A stretch of 64,000 nucleotides of DNA. Source: Aldrovandia affinis. Taxonomy: Eukaryota; Chordata; Actinopteri; Notacanthiformes; Halosauridae. The notes under the pieces are model-generated. The model worked only from the letters and a program-made list of their open reading frames with translations, was not told where the DNA came from and searched no databases. The translations under genes and the position numbers were made by a program. Below, one piece after another: positions 1-12,100 of this stretch (its first letter is position 1; each line of letters starts with the position of its first letter). The DNA lies in NCBI GenBank assembly GCA_029706075.1, contig JAINUG010000011.1:9491001-9555000 (forward strand), in the 5' to 3' direction.

Positions 1-1460
1 AAATAAGGAATCCCAAATGAAGACGAACATGAAACTTAGAAGTGAGAAATTTATAATATTTGTAAATGTAAAGTGTGTACATTGATATCTACTACACAAC
101 TCCAGCCCTAAAGCTTTGTCCCACTGTAAACACATGCTCCATATATTCAAAAATATTAATAAATTAATTGTTCCTTTCCAGAGATTTCAAATTTGCTATA
201 GTGGCCAATCCCCTCATTAGGAGCATAAATATGTGCCTTTAGCTCTCCTCCATCTTGAATTGGCTGCCTATTTGAATGGTTTTTACATACCTTACACTTT
301 TCTCACTTCCGGCTTAATCACTTGGTGGATTCTCATGAAACTTGAGTTGCATTCTATTTTAATAGAGGTAACTCAAAATAACTAAGGTCCAATTTAGTAT
401 CGATTGGCCACATGATGGCACTATACTAATTAATTGAAATGTCGATCTTTAAAAGCATACTCCTGTCAAATTCCTGTCAGTGTCATTTTGTGGTGATTTA
501 TGATTTAGATTGCAGGACCTCCTGCTCAACAGGTTTCACAAATGTAGCTCTTTTTCCCCCAAGCCATGACGTAATAACATAGGTCATTTTAATAGACAAA
601 TGAATATTTGTCTACATTTTGAATTCTCTCCCAGGAAGCAAAGGTGCACCCACACTCTGCTACCAGGCTAAGGTAGTTTGTATTTGTAATTCTATAACAG
701 GGTGGATCATGCTAAATTTTTACAAAAGCTGATCTCCTGCATAAGAAGGCTATTGTTTTCACACATATAGGAGTGTAACCCCGGTACAAAACCTGTATGT
801 TGTTTGAGCTGAAAAGCGAAGGTTAGTCATGTGAAAACCCATGGAAAATAACCTTAATTTTTACACTTTTCTTCCACCTACACATGCTAGCCTACCACAA
901 GGCTATTTTGCACTGATAAAATAGAATGTTGTTTAGCCTTTCAAAAACAGTGTTAGCTTTAACTAAGCATACAATGTAACACCCTAGGACCACTTACGCT
1001 CTTAGTAAATAAACGTTGATTTATTATTATTTAGAGCTTTTACACTTGCTACTTGACAGTGGTATTTCTTGTTTTTAAGTGTAATAAATTGGAATCTAAT
1101 GCAGATAAATAGATAATACAATAGATATGCTAGATAAATACATCATTAAATATATTTACTCACTGACAAACATTGGTTACAAACATGTTAAATAGGCTAT
1201 GGTTTCAGTAATATAAATGTACTGATTTGTGATTAACATTCTATGTATATGTGTTGTGCAATGTATTCTCACTGTAGTGATTTGTGATTTCTCTCTTTAA
1301 CATTCATTTTAGTATGTAATCACAAACCATTAGTGAATTCTATCAAACAGGGGACCCATCCTGTATGAGTAACTACAGTTACTATCATCATCACTGCACA
1401 CCTGTAAGTGTAGTAAGTAATTATTGGCTGCTTTAACAGTTGTGGTCTTCAGAGAGAAGT
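1..1460. other. AT-rich non-coding sequence, no feature recognised
   Basis: Upstream or intron 1 sequence of slc20a1. I see no open frame, CpG-rich promoter or clear repeat. Confidence 0.5.
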
Positions 1461-1543
1461 GCATGCAGCAGTCTGGGGGTGCACTGTAGTGGGTGCAGCA
1501 GTCTGGGGGTGCAGTGTGGTCTGGTGGGTGCAGCAGTATGGGG
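1461..1543. repeat. short minisatellite around GTGCAGCAGTCTGGGG
   Basis: Three imperfect copies of a roughly 35-bp unit (GCAGCAGTCTGGGGGTGCA...GTGGT). A further partial unit, GTCTGAGGGTCCACAGTAGTG, resumes at 1974 after a MITE insertion. Confidence 0.65.
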
Positions 1544-1973
1544 TAGGGCTGTCACTTTAACAAAAACATCCTGTTCGATATTCCGAGAACATGTAGATTC
1601 ATTCTAATAGTATTTGAATATGTGTGTTACAGACTTGCCAACATTGGGAAATAGATGCATAGTTTAAAGTGATACTAGGATGTCCGCATGCTTTGACAAA
1701 GCAGATAATATTTCCCATGGTCTAATTTATTTGTTGAAAATATGAAGACTAGCATAGCATGGTCATAAACATAACATCTTATCAGAGAATAGGGTAGGCT
1801 TCTGTTAAAAATGTAGATTGCATTATTGGCGATTTGAGTCGCTATTTGGTTAGCTTAGAGACACAGTTTTATTATTAAAAAATAACTTTGAAAACGTTTG
1901 TTTTTGATATATAATTTCCTCAGTCATATTTGAAATTGATCATTACATATTTGAATATAATATGACAGCCCTA
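1544..1973. mobile_element. hAT-type MITE, 430 bp
   Basis: Ends TAGGGCTGTCA and TGACAGCCCTA form terminal inverted repeats of the hAT kind. The 8-bp flanks GTATGGGG (1536-1543) and GTCTGAGG (1974-1981) agree at 6 of 8 places, as expected for an old target-site duplication. No coding content. Confidence 0.75.
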
Positions 1974-2099
1974 GTCTGAGGGTCCACAGTAGTGTGTGCA
2001 GCATACCTGATTGGAACTGCCCATGAGTTCACCTGTGCTTCCGGTTATGAACTGTGCTGCATAAAATGAACTTAAACTAATTTATTTTATGCTTTTCAG

Positions 2100-2269
2100 A
2101 ATGTGGCACCATTCATCCGAAGAGCTTGCACGATGGATGTCAGCCCAGACAGCATAGTTTGCCAAAGCCAAACAAGCTTTTGGGGGAAAGTAGCATACAT
2201 AGAGAACAGTAATAACCCCTGCCCCACCACCTCAACCTCTCATTGTTGTCGATTTTGAAAACTGAACCA
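2100..2269 (+). other. slc20a1: slc20a1 5' leader part of first coding exon
   Basis: A pyrimidine-rich stretch ending TTTTCAG at 2099 looks like an acceptor, so the exon probably starts at 2100 and an upstream non-coding exon lies outside the window or unrecognised. SLC20A1 in mammals has its start codon in exon 2, which fits. The leader has an upstream ATG. Confidence 0.6.
2101..2157 (+). promoter_or_regulatory. upstream ORF in slc20a1 leader, 18 codons plus stop
   Basis: ATG at 2101 opens a short frame ending in TAG at 2155-2157, 112 bp before the main ATG at 2270. If the exon starts at 2100 the uORF is in the mature leader, though with only one base of this exon before the ATG. Its initiation context depends on the unseen upstream exon. 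Could lower translation of slc20a1; function is inference. Confidence 0.35.
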
Positions 2270-2618
2270 ATGGAATCCTCTACTCTTGCCTCTATGGTGG
2301 TAGCCACTACCCTGTCAGTGGATGGTCAGGGTCCCATAACTGACTACCTGTGGCTGCTTGTCTTAGGCTTCTTCATTGCCTTCATCCTGGCATTTTCAGT
2401 AGGGGCCAATGATGTGGCAAACTCCTTTGGGACAGCAGTGGGCTCTGGGGTGGTCACCTTGCAACAGGCCTGCATTCTGGCCACAGTGTTTGAAACAGTC
2501 GGCTCTATCCTGCTTGGTGCCAAAGTCAGCGAGACCATTCGCCAGGGCATCATCGATGTCAGCATGTACAATGGATCAGAGCCTGTTCTGATGGCCGGGT
2601 CTTGCAGTGCCATGTTTG
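2270..2618 (+). CDS. slc20a1: slc20a1 coding exon 1
   Basis: Codes residues 1-116 plus the first base of Gly117. It contains the first transmembrane segments and the N-terminal PHO4 signature ([16 protein letters not shown], residues 45-60) followed by [15 protein letters not shown]. Donor GTGAGT at 2619. NGS at 101-103 is a possible N-glycosylation site; PiT-1 is known to be glycosylated in this first extracellular loop. Confidence 0.96.
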
Positions 2619-3093
2619 GTGAGTGAACTGAAGACGTTCATGCATTAAGTACAAGTTTTACACCAATCTAGGACATGTTCCATGCTCCACCTACTGAGCT
2701 ACACAGAACTAATTCAATGTATGAATGTATGTGTGGTGCTATACAAACAAAGTTATTATTTGTATTATTCCTTTAGGTTCTGCTGTATGGCAGTTGATTG
2801 CTTCGTTTTTGAAGCTCCCCATCTCGGGGACACACTGCATCGTGGGAGCTACCATTGGTTTTTCCCTGGTAGTCAAAGGTTATCAAGGGGTGAAGTGGCT
2901 GGAGCTGCTAAGGATTGGTGAGTAATTGATCCCCAGCCAGTAATGTGCTGAATGTTGAAATAATGTTCTTTCTGTTATGTTACTGTATGTTTGTTCCATG
3001 TATTGTCTGTAAATCAATACATTTCATTCAGGTTATGCATATTTTGAACAAAATATTGTACACGAAAATGTTATTCCCCACAATACCACCATG

Positions 3094-3185
<92 letters not shown>

Positions 3186-6100
3186 ATGCTAGTTCTAACT
3201 GAATTGCAGCTAGCTGCAACAGAACTACAGCTAGGTTCAACAGCTAGCTAGCTTTGAGCTTGTTTAGCCAAGCTAATTTAACTAGTTACATTGGTGAGGC
3301 AATGTTTACAATGTTTACTCGTCATTGTCACGGTCGGTTGTTTACCTGCCAGTTAGTAGCAGCAGACTTAGCAGACGTTCACACACATCACGTAGCAGGC
3401 TGCAGGCAAGTTAATATAAATGGAAAGTGCACATGAGATTTGCAATTTTATATAGCAAAGAATTTTTGCAATTTTATGCAAGATTTATTGCGCAAATTAT
3501 ACAGCATCGCGAAAAATGCAGTATTTTAAATTCCGCAATCGCGGAATCATGAAAAACTGGAGGGACTGACTTACACACTCAAACACTGGGGATGAGGCCT
3601 GCAGCATGGCTTGCTGCCCTACAACATCTTTCACTGTGACACAATCAGTCCTTTATGTGCAGTCCACAATTGGATTTAGCTGCCAGTCTTAGTTGCTGCA
3701 CCCTATGCAGCTGGTGGTCAGGTGTGGGGGCTGATTGATGGGAGCTTTAGTTTCCTGTCTACGCCTCTTGTGGCACACAAGACTTAAAGGGACAAGCAGC
3801 CATTTCCCTGGGGTACCTGTTGTGATGCCACAATATTAATAAAACAAATAGTTACTTAGTGGACTCCACTTGTTGAGGTAGTCTATAAACATCTTTTTTC
3901 TATTGGCAGTGATTTCCTCTAACTTGTAAGTGTTTAGCAAAAGCCTTGAACGGGATGAGAGCAAGTGAGGCAGCCATCTTAGTTTTCAGTATAGTTTGGC
4001 ATCAACTATAGTTTTGTTGATTAGATTAGATTATAAACCTGTTTCCATGGGGTTGTAATATTGAATATGTCTTCCCTTCCCTGCCTTGTGGGGTAGCAAC
4101 TTGGTTGTCTGTATCAACCGCAAATTGTTATATTCCTTATTGAATTTACGTATATCGCTTTAACCATTTGTAATTTTTTCAAAACAAATGTTAATTTATT
4201 TTTTCTATTTTCTCTTTCTGCTGTTCTTCCCCATATTCTCCCAATTTAGTAGCCAATTATACCCTCTTTTTCATGTAAATTATTCCCTCCCTCATATTGA
4301 GAGCTCGCTGCCACAGTCCTGAAACCGACAGTGACATGAGTGGAGCACCGCCTCTTCCAAGCCGGAACCCGCCAAGCCGTCACCGTAACTCCGGTATACA
4401 CACAGGGTCACTCCTATACGCAGTGAGCTCGTACCGGTTTCCCTCCCCCCACCCTGGGGCGGACAGCCAATTGCTGCTCCCTAGTGGCACTCCTGGTGGA
4501 ACCTGGTGCGACCTGGTGGAATCAAACCCCAATCACAGTGGGCAGCGTCAGATGTCTACCGCTACACCACCTGGGAGGCCCTACCATTTGTAATCTTTAA
4601 TGTTAGGTCAGCAAACTAGGAGTTTACAATTACTTAAAAAAACTTTTTTTTTACAGAATTTGTTTCAGATTTTTTTATCCCATTTTCTCCCAATTTAGTA
4701 GCCAATTACACCCTCAGTCCTCTCCTCATATTGTGAGTTTGCTGCCATAGCCCTGTGACCGGCAGTGACACAGGCGAAGTATCAATCTCCTGTACACAGC
4801 GAACTTCATGTCGGACAACCAATTGCCGCCCCCTGGTGGCACTCCCGGCAAGAGTCGACTCTGGCACGGCCGGTGGAATTGAACCCCGGTTGCAGTGGCC
4901 AGCGTTGAACGTTGTAACCAGTAGACCACTCGGGAGGCCCCCCACAATTACCCTTCTTGAGCATGTTTCTCCATGGAGGCTAACAATTGGTTATACAGTA
5001 TGTATATTTGGTGCATGTATCACCATAGTTTCTATGAAAGTTTTCAAATATTTTTCCATCTTTGTCAACACCTGGTGATGGTAGAGCCATAAGGTACAGT
5101 GGGTATAAAAATATTCACCCCCTTGACTTAATACTTGGTAGAAGCCTCTTTCGCTGCAGCTGTTAGTCTATTTGGGTAAATCTCTACCAGCTTTGCACAT
5201 CTGGACATTACAATTTTCACTTATTCTATACGATATTGCTTAAGCTCCATCAGGTTAGATGGGGACCGGTAGTGAACACCCATTTTCAAACCTTTCCACA
5301 GATTCTCAATGGGATTGAGGTCTGGGCTTTGACTAGGCCACTCCATTACATAGATTTTTTTGTTTTTAAACCACTTCGATGTTGCTTTTGCTCTATGCTT
5401 TGGTTCATTGTCCTGCTGGAAATAGACCTTCTCTCATGTCCCAGGTCTCTTGCAGACTGCGGAAGGTTTTCCTCCAAAATGTATCTATATCTTGCACCAT
5501 CCATTTTTTCCGCTATTTTGACAAGTTTTCCAGTCCCTGAAACAGAGAAGCATCCCCATAACATTAGGCTCACCACCATGTTTCATGGTAGGGTTAGTGT
5601 TCTTGGGATGATACATAGTGTTAGGCTTGCACCAAACATAGTGCCTAACATGTTCAATCTTGGTCTCATCAGACCACAGAATCTTCCTCCACTTTCAGAG
5701 TCTCCCACATGTCTTCTCTACTCTAGGCAAGATTTCATGTGAGTTTTCTTCAACAATGGCTTTCATTTCACCACACTCCCATAAAGCACAGATTTGTGAA
5801 GTGCCCAGGTTTCTCCCATCTCTGCCATGGAAGGCTGTAACTCCATCAGAGTTGCTACAGGCCTCTTGGTGGCCTCCCAAACAAGTGCCCTGCTCTTCTT
5901 GAAATCATTTGATACACTTTAATTGCAAACAGGTGGACTCCAATCAAAAAACTGTGTGACCTCTGAAGACAAATGATTGCATTAGGGTTTATTTAGGTGT
6001 GTCTTAGCAATTATTGCTTTTTATTTGTAATTAATTAACAAAATAGATTTTTAAAATATTTGACATTATAGAGTATTTTGTGTTGATATATAAATAAATA

Positions 6101-9100
6101 AATCCCAATTAAATCAATTTTCTTTACATGAAGTAAGAAAATATAAGGGGGAAATTGCCAAAGGAGGTTTATTTATACCCATTAAATAATTTGAGAGACT
6201 ATTAAGGAGTTCATTAAAGTTCATTTATTTATTTGTGACAGGTGTTGGAAATTAGCCTTTGGCTATAAACACTTAATGCAATGCATCCGATGCTTGTTTT
6301 TTTAACATTGTAACAATGCTTTTGCTATGTCCCTCAAAAATAAATAAATAAAGTCACTTTTCCATAAAGGGAAAGACCAATGCCTTTCCATGGGCAAATC
6401 ATGCAATTATTCTGGCAAACTTACTAACAAATATTACATCCCAAGGACATCCACAAGGCCATCAGTCCATTTGATTGGCACTTTGCATAATAACTTAAAA
6501 TTTGACTTTCTCAGGCAACCTAGTCTAAGAATAGTGCATTTTTTATAGTTGGGCTTCAGGCCCGATAAAATGGAGAAACTAGTCCGTAGTAAGTGCATTC
6601 ATTTAAGAGAGCTGTGGATCAAGCATAGAGATACATTTTTGTCTCTAAGCCATACATGTCTAAAGCCTTAATATTCTTATTTCTAGTTCTTATTGCAGAC
6701 TATCTCAATAGCTAATAAAAACAGATAAGGTATCCCTGTCTGATAAATATCAATATTTTAAAATGTTTGGATATATATCAGATATATATCCACTGTTGGT
6801 AATCTTGCTAACCTAATTTTTGTATAGACCTAATCCACTTTATTAAGGAACTACCAAAATAAATAAAAAAGTTAAATACATAATCACATCTGACAATCAA
6901 AAGCCTTTTCAAAAGAAGCAATAAATTGTAAGCCAGGCTTGTTTTCCTTATCATGATGTTTCAAGAAGATGGTGTATGACTCTTTTCTTTCTAAAGGCAA
7001 TTCATTTTGACAGTATTGGGGTGTTGCATCATGGTAGGCTAAGAGGTTTCCAGTGTTTTAATTTTACAGGGTGTTTATATTGGCCTTGCACATCTTGTTT
7101 TAGTAATAAGGAAAATACCACAATTAAAGGAGTAATTAAAGCAATTACATAGGGGACATTTAATTGCTGTAAAAAAGTTTTGTAAACATGGAAGGGGATT
7201 TCTTCTAGCCCTGGGGATTAGAGGCCTTAAAGGAGTTGACTACCTGGAACAGTTCCTCTTCTGAGATCAAGTCCCCACAGGATAATTGTTGATTATTGGA
7301 CAGTTTATTGTGACAGGTGTCTGGAAAAAGACGAATAACTAGCAGTGGATGAGAGGGGGGCACAGTCCTCCATTGCAAAAAGGTTTTGGAAGAATTTATT
7401 TTCCCCTGATAAAATTTCCTCAAGTGAGGACCATTATCCAAGTACAATTTTGTTATATTTTTCCTTGTACAGTTTCTCTGTATTAGTTCAATTAGTATTG
7501 ACTGATTGTAGACTCTGACGTAGTCTGACGTCAATCGTTAAATTTTGGTTATTCTATTATGTCAGAGAGAAAGATATGAGGAAATAGCCTATATGCCTAG
7601 CTTGAACTCCTCTTCAACATGTACACCTAATTCCTTCTGGGTTTGTTCACCTCCATATATCTACTAGATCCAGAGAAGACATTAACTTTGTAATTGCAGT
7701 CAATGCATGAGAGTGATCATTTACATTGTTCCCAGCTCTGTCTTTAGATGAGTCTTGCAAGGGCACAGGTTTCACTTCAAAATTGGGGAGGACCAATTTT
7801 GTCTGTGCTTGCTCCAACCCCACTGTAAGCTACTGTAAAGCCACTTGATTTCTAGTGTGTCTAGACAATGATATGACCCTCCATGGCGGTGTTTGAAATG
7901 GAAATACATTTAAGATTTATTGCTATTATTACGTTTTGAACATTCAAAATGCAATTCAAAGGAATTCTGTTTGTTAAAAAACTGTTTACCTCCTCTGACA
8001 CCCAGCTTAAGCTACTACCATCTGCAAATCCAACTGACCTTGTAAAGTAACAATAACTACAGTATCCAAAAATACATTTATTCTTATCAGCATCAAAATA
8101 AAAACAAAATTAATAACAGAAACAAAATCCTTAATTTAATCATGCATGCTATCATTTGTTAAATGAATATATTCAATATTCATATATGAATATATATACA
8201 TCTTTATCCTAGCATCTTTGTCTCAGCCTAAGCAGAGAATCACACAGTAGCCCGCACACAATCACACAATAGTTATTTTCCCTTTGGATTTTTCCCTTAA
8301 ACATAATGATTAAAACGCATGTATGTGCCTGTCACTGGAAGCTATGCATTCCTTACAGATAACTGTTTGATCTAAGAGATCAAGTTTGTGTTTGTGTGCA
8401 TGGTAAACAGTGTCGTTGTTGAGTCAGTGTCATTGTGCCATTATGGATCAAAGCCAGGTTTCAAGCCTTCTCAGGGCAGTGAAACTCCTTTCAGTTTCTG
8501 CAGAGGCAATTGGGACAACCAATAGCAATCTCAAGAGTTTCAACTTGACCAAACAAACCTTGGACTTTTACAAGCATTTGTTTAAGAATGTCAGCAGCCT
8601 ATAAGAAACATAGACAGTCCCACTTTAAGGGTTTTCTTACTGATTTCTGGGTATTGGTCTAATGTCTCATCAACTTCACCTGTAAGGAGAACTTTCTCAA
8701 GCTCCTGGAGCACCTCAAGGCTTCCCTGTTCAAACGTATCCCTCAACTGTAAATCAACAGTGTCCAACATCTTAAATGTTCTATTCTGTAATACTCAATG
8801 GCTGATTTTGGCACGTGCAGACCTCCACCCCTAGGGCACTTGGGACGTCTAAGATGAGGCATCTGAATTGCCTCAATATTCAGTGAGCTGACCATTTCTG
8901 TCACCTTATCAAACACATTTTGGAAGACCTTTGCATGTCTTTTACATTGCAGTGTTGTTCTCACACATTCAGTTGCTATCTGCATTCCTCCCAACTGCTT
9001 GCGTCCTCTTTTGGAGAGACGTATTAAGGCACTCCAACTCCTATTACATCTGATGCAAGTTAGTTGGGCATAAAGGCTTAAGTGTTCTGTGATGCTCATG

Positions 9101-12100
9101 CTTGATTTTTCAATGGTCTCAAAGACTGCCTTGAATTTTCCTGATTGACTGAATAGCTTTCCCAGCTCATGGAGCCACTGTAAGGAATCACAGATTAAAG
9201 AAGAAGATCTGCAGGCTGTGTCAGTGACCAGATTAACACAGTGTGCACCACAATAGAGGCACAGAATTACCTTATGTTTCTTTATAAATGCCTGCGAGTT
9301 CTTGCAGCCATATTAGCTGCCCCATCATTCGTTTGCACTTGCAAACCCAAGACCAGTAAGTTAAGTCTTAAAAGCCCATCTAAGGCAACTTGTATTAAAT
9401 TCAGAATCTCATTCTGTGCTTGTGGACCGATGTAATCATGGCAACGGTTTACCAACCAATTTGAAAGAAGGGGGTAACTTTCCACTTCATATTTCAGAAG
9501 TTGGTTCAGATTACCTTCATCTGCCTCGTGGCCTAAAAAAGTTAAACCTTGTCTACTCCGATATTATACTAATTATACAACCCTCAACAGACAATACCTA
9601 GCATCCTGTTGCTGCTTTGTAAGGGCACTGGACAACTGTGTGTCTATGGGGCTTGCCTCGTGTGCATATGCTGTGACAGCCTGAACATGGGCCTGACATC
9701 TTGCATGTGCTGCAGGTTTTTCTACGGGTTTTCTCCAGCTTCTGAAGCCTTCTGTGACAAAAGCATTATCTGCTTTCTTAGTTAGGGGTGACTTCATTTG
9801 GAATGCTTTAGTACAATAAAAGCACAAAACACCTTTGGATTTTGTAAGAAAGTAGAGCCATGTGTACTGTCTAAACCAACTCTGAGCTACCGATGAGCTA
9901 CCAATGACCAGTGAACTACCAGTAGCTACCTGTTAGCCAGTAGGCAGAAGTGCCAGCTATGCCACCAGAAGTCAGCTATCAAGTTAATGTCCTGTGACAG
10001 AGACTGCTTCAATGACTAGGACAACCAAAATAACCTATAGCTTTTCCTGTGTTGCCTGACTAAAGAACACTAACTGACACTGTAGATAGTTTTGTGCAAT
10101 TAGGGCAGACAATTTCCAGAAGTGAAAGTTTATCTTGTCTAAACAATTTTGTTATTATTTATATATTATTATTATAATTACATATGACATTGGAGCAATA
10201 TTTGATATTTGATTTATTTTGCTAATTTTGACAAATATTGCTGTTTTTTTTGTTGAGCATGGTAAATGCCTGGGGATATAAAACTTCTGTTGTTGCTATC
10301 CAATTCTTTGGTGTGTGTGTGTCTCATCGGCCTCTTGGAGACATTAGGATACACTTTGAGTCATCACATTAGTATCCGTTTTTTATAGCAAAACAACAAT
10401 TCAGAATGGTTTGGGTGATAGAAACAGGGTTTATAGTGTGAAGAATGAGCCTTCACTTGTCTTTTAAAATGCACATTGTTGGCTAGGAATACTAATTGCC
10501 AAATGTTCAAATTTGTGAAACCTTTTAATCGATGGCTGGTGATTAAATTGTCAGTTGTTTAATTGGGGGATTCTGTCTCTGTCTTCAATTTCCAAATCAA
10601 CCATAGCTGTTCTAACTCACCCTTTCATTCGTCTGACTGATTCTGTTTAATTGCTTGAACGGTAATAGCCTAAATGAGTTCACCTGAGACAATTTGGGCT
10701 ATTTAAGCACAGGTGTGTAGCTGTGAGGGGGGATGTGACAATATGTGAGTCCTTGTGTTACTGGTTGCTTGGTTTAAATGGTATGTAGTTTTGTAAAAAT
10801 GCTCCTTCTCTGGATTTTATGGGTGGTGCATCAGCCAGTATTCTCACACATAGTCATCAAAATGTTTTAGTATGTTGTCTAGTGTCACAGAAGTGAATAG
10901 AAATCATTGGGCCAATTTGGCCACCTTGGATAGGGTTTGGGACATTTGGAGACCACTGGTGACACCACTCACTGAAAGGTCTCTAGTTCATGAGCCCTTG
11001 GGTCTAGAAGTCTGTGTTTCTGCGCATGCTTAATGGAGTACAAGGCATGCACAGGTCTATCATGAAATGTGACTCCTTTATTGATTTTCAAACATGAATT
11101 TCTACATGATCTATACAATGCTTACTTTATTGTATGTTTGATCTTCAGTCATTTAGGATGTGTTGTAAACTACAATGTGTTTCCTTTCAAATTGTATGGC
11201 ATGTGGCCATCACAATTCTTCAGCTATGTTATATTTGGGTATGTCCAAATAGGTGTGAATGCCAAAAATATGGGGGTGATGATTAAGGGCTTTATATCAT
11301 GTGTAAAAAATGATCCACTTGCAGTTGTATCACCTGTGGTTGTAGCCCTGAAATCTCTCTTTCCTTCACCTGAGGGCTGAGTCTCTTCTCCCTAACATGG
11401 TCATATCCAAAGATTGCAATGAGACACTACTACACTACTGTACTCCACACTACACTACACTTGGAACTATGAGGGATTAACATAATTCTGTGCTGAATTT
11501 CACAAATAACCATAAATACATTTAATGCACTATAATTGACATTTGGTGTTAATACATATAATTACAAGGCGAGGCCTGCCTTGACCCATGCTATGATAGC
11601 ATTCCTGGTGCATACCGGGCCAAAGCTCTTCCTGGCCTGGGCCTCTCAGACCAACTGGAATATAGGCCAGTTGACACCTGTGTATCAGCCCAAATTGAGG
11701 AGAATGCCAACAAAGAATATCTGAACCAGGCAATGGTTGGAGCAGGTGGTGGAGGCCCGACTGGGACATGCTGATAGATTCTGCATGTAACATTAGTGAG
11801 GCTGCAGAGGTAGTCTGATTATATTGCTTTCTCTGAGAACATTGTGATCCCATGTAAGACTACAAAGGTATTTTCCAACAATAAGCCATGGGTGATTAAA
11901 GATCTACTAAGATGGACCGCTTAGCTACCTGTCAGAGGAGGACATTGTAGTAATGGAAAGGGAGGTGGCCTATTTTTTCCATAAACTAAATGCACGGAAA
12001 ACTCAGGGTCCTGACTCTGTTAGCAATAAAGTGCTGAAATTGTGCACCAGAGAGCTGGCACACCCTTCTCAAAAATGTTTCCAGTCCTCCATTGAGTCAC

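Noticed and set aside
2243-2269. Nine-codon N-terminal extension of slc20a1 starting at TTG
   Set aside because: No ATG; human PiT-1 aligns from near ATG 2270, so 2270 is the simpler start.
3028-3240. Poly Thr-His / Val-Cys frames
   Set aside because: Translation of (TG)44.
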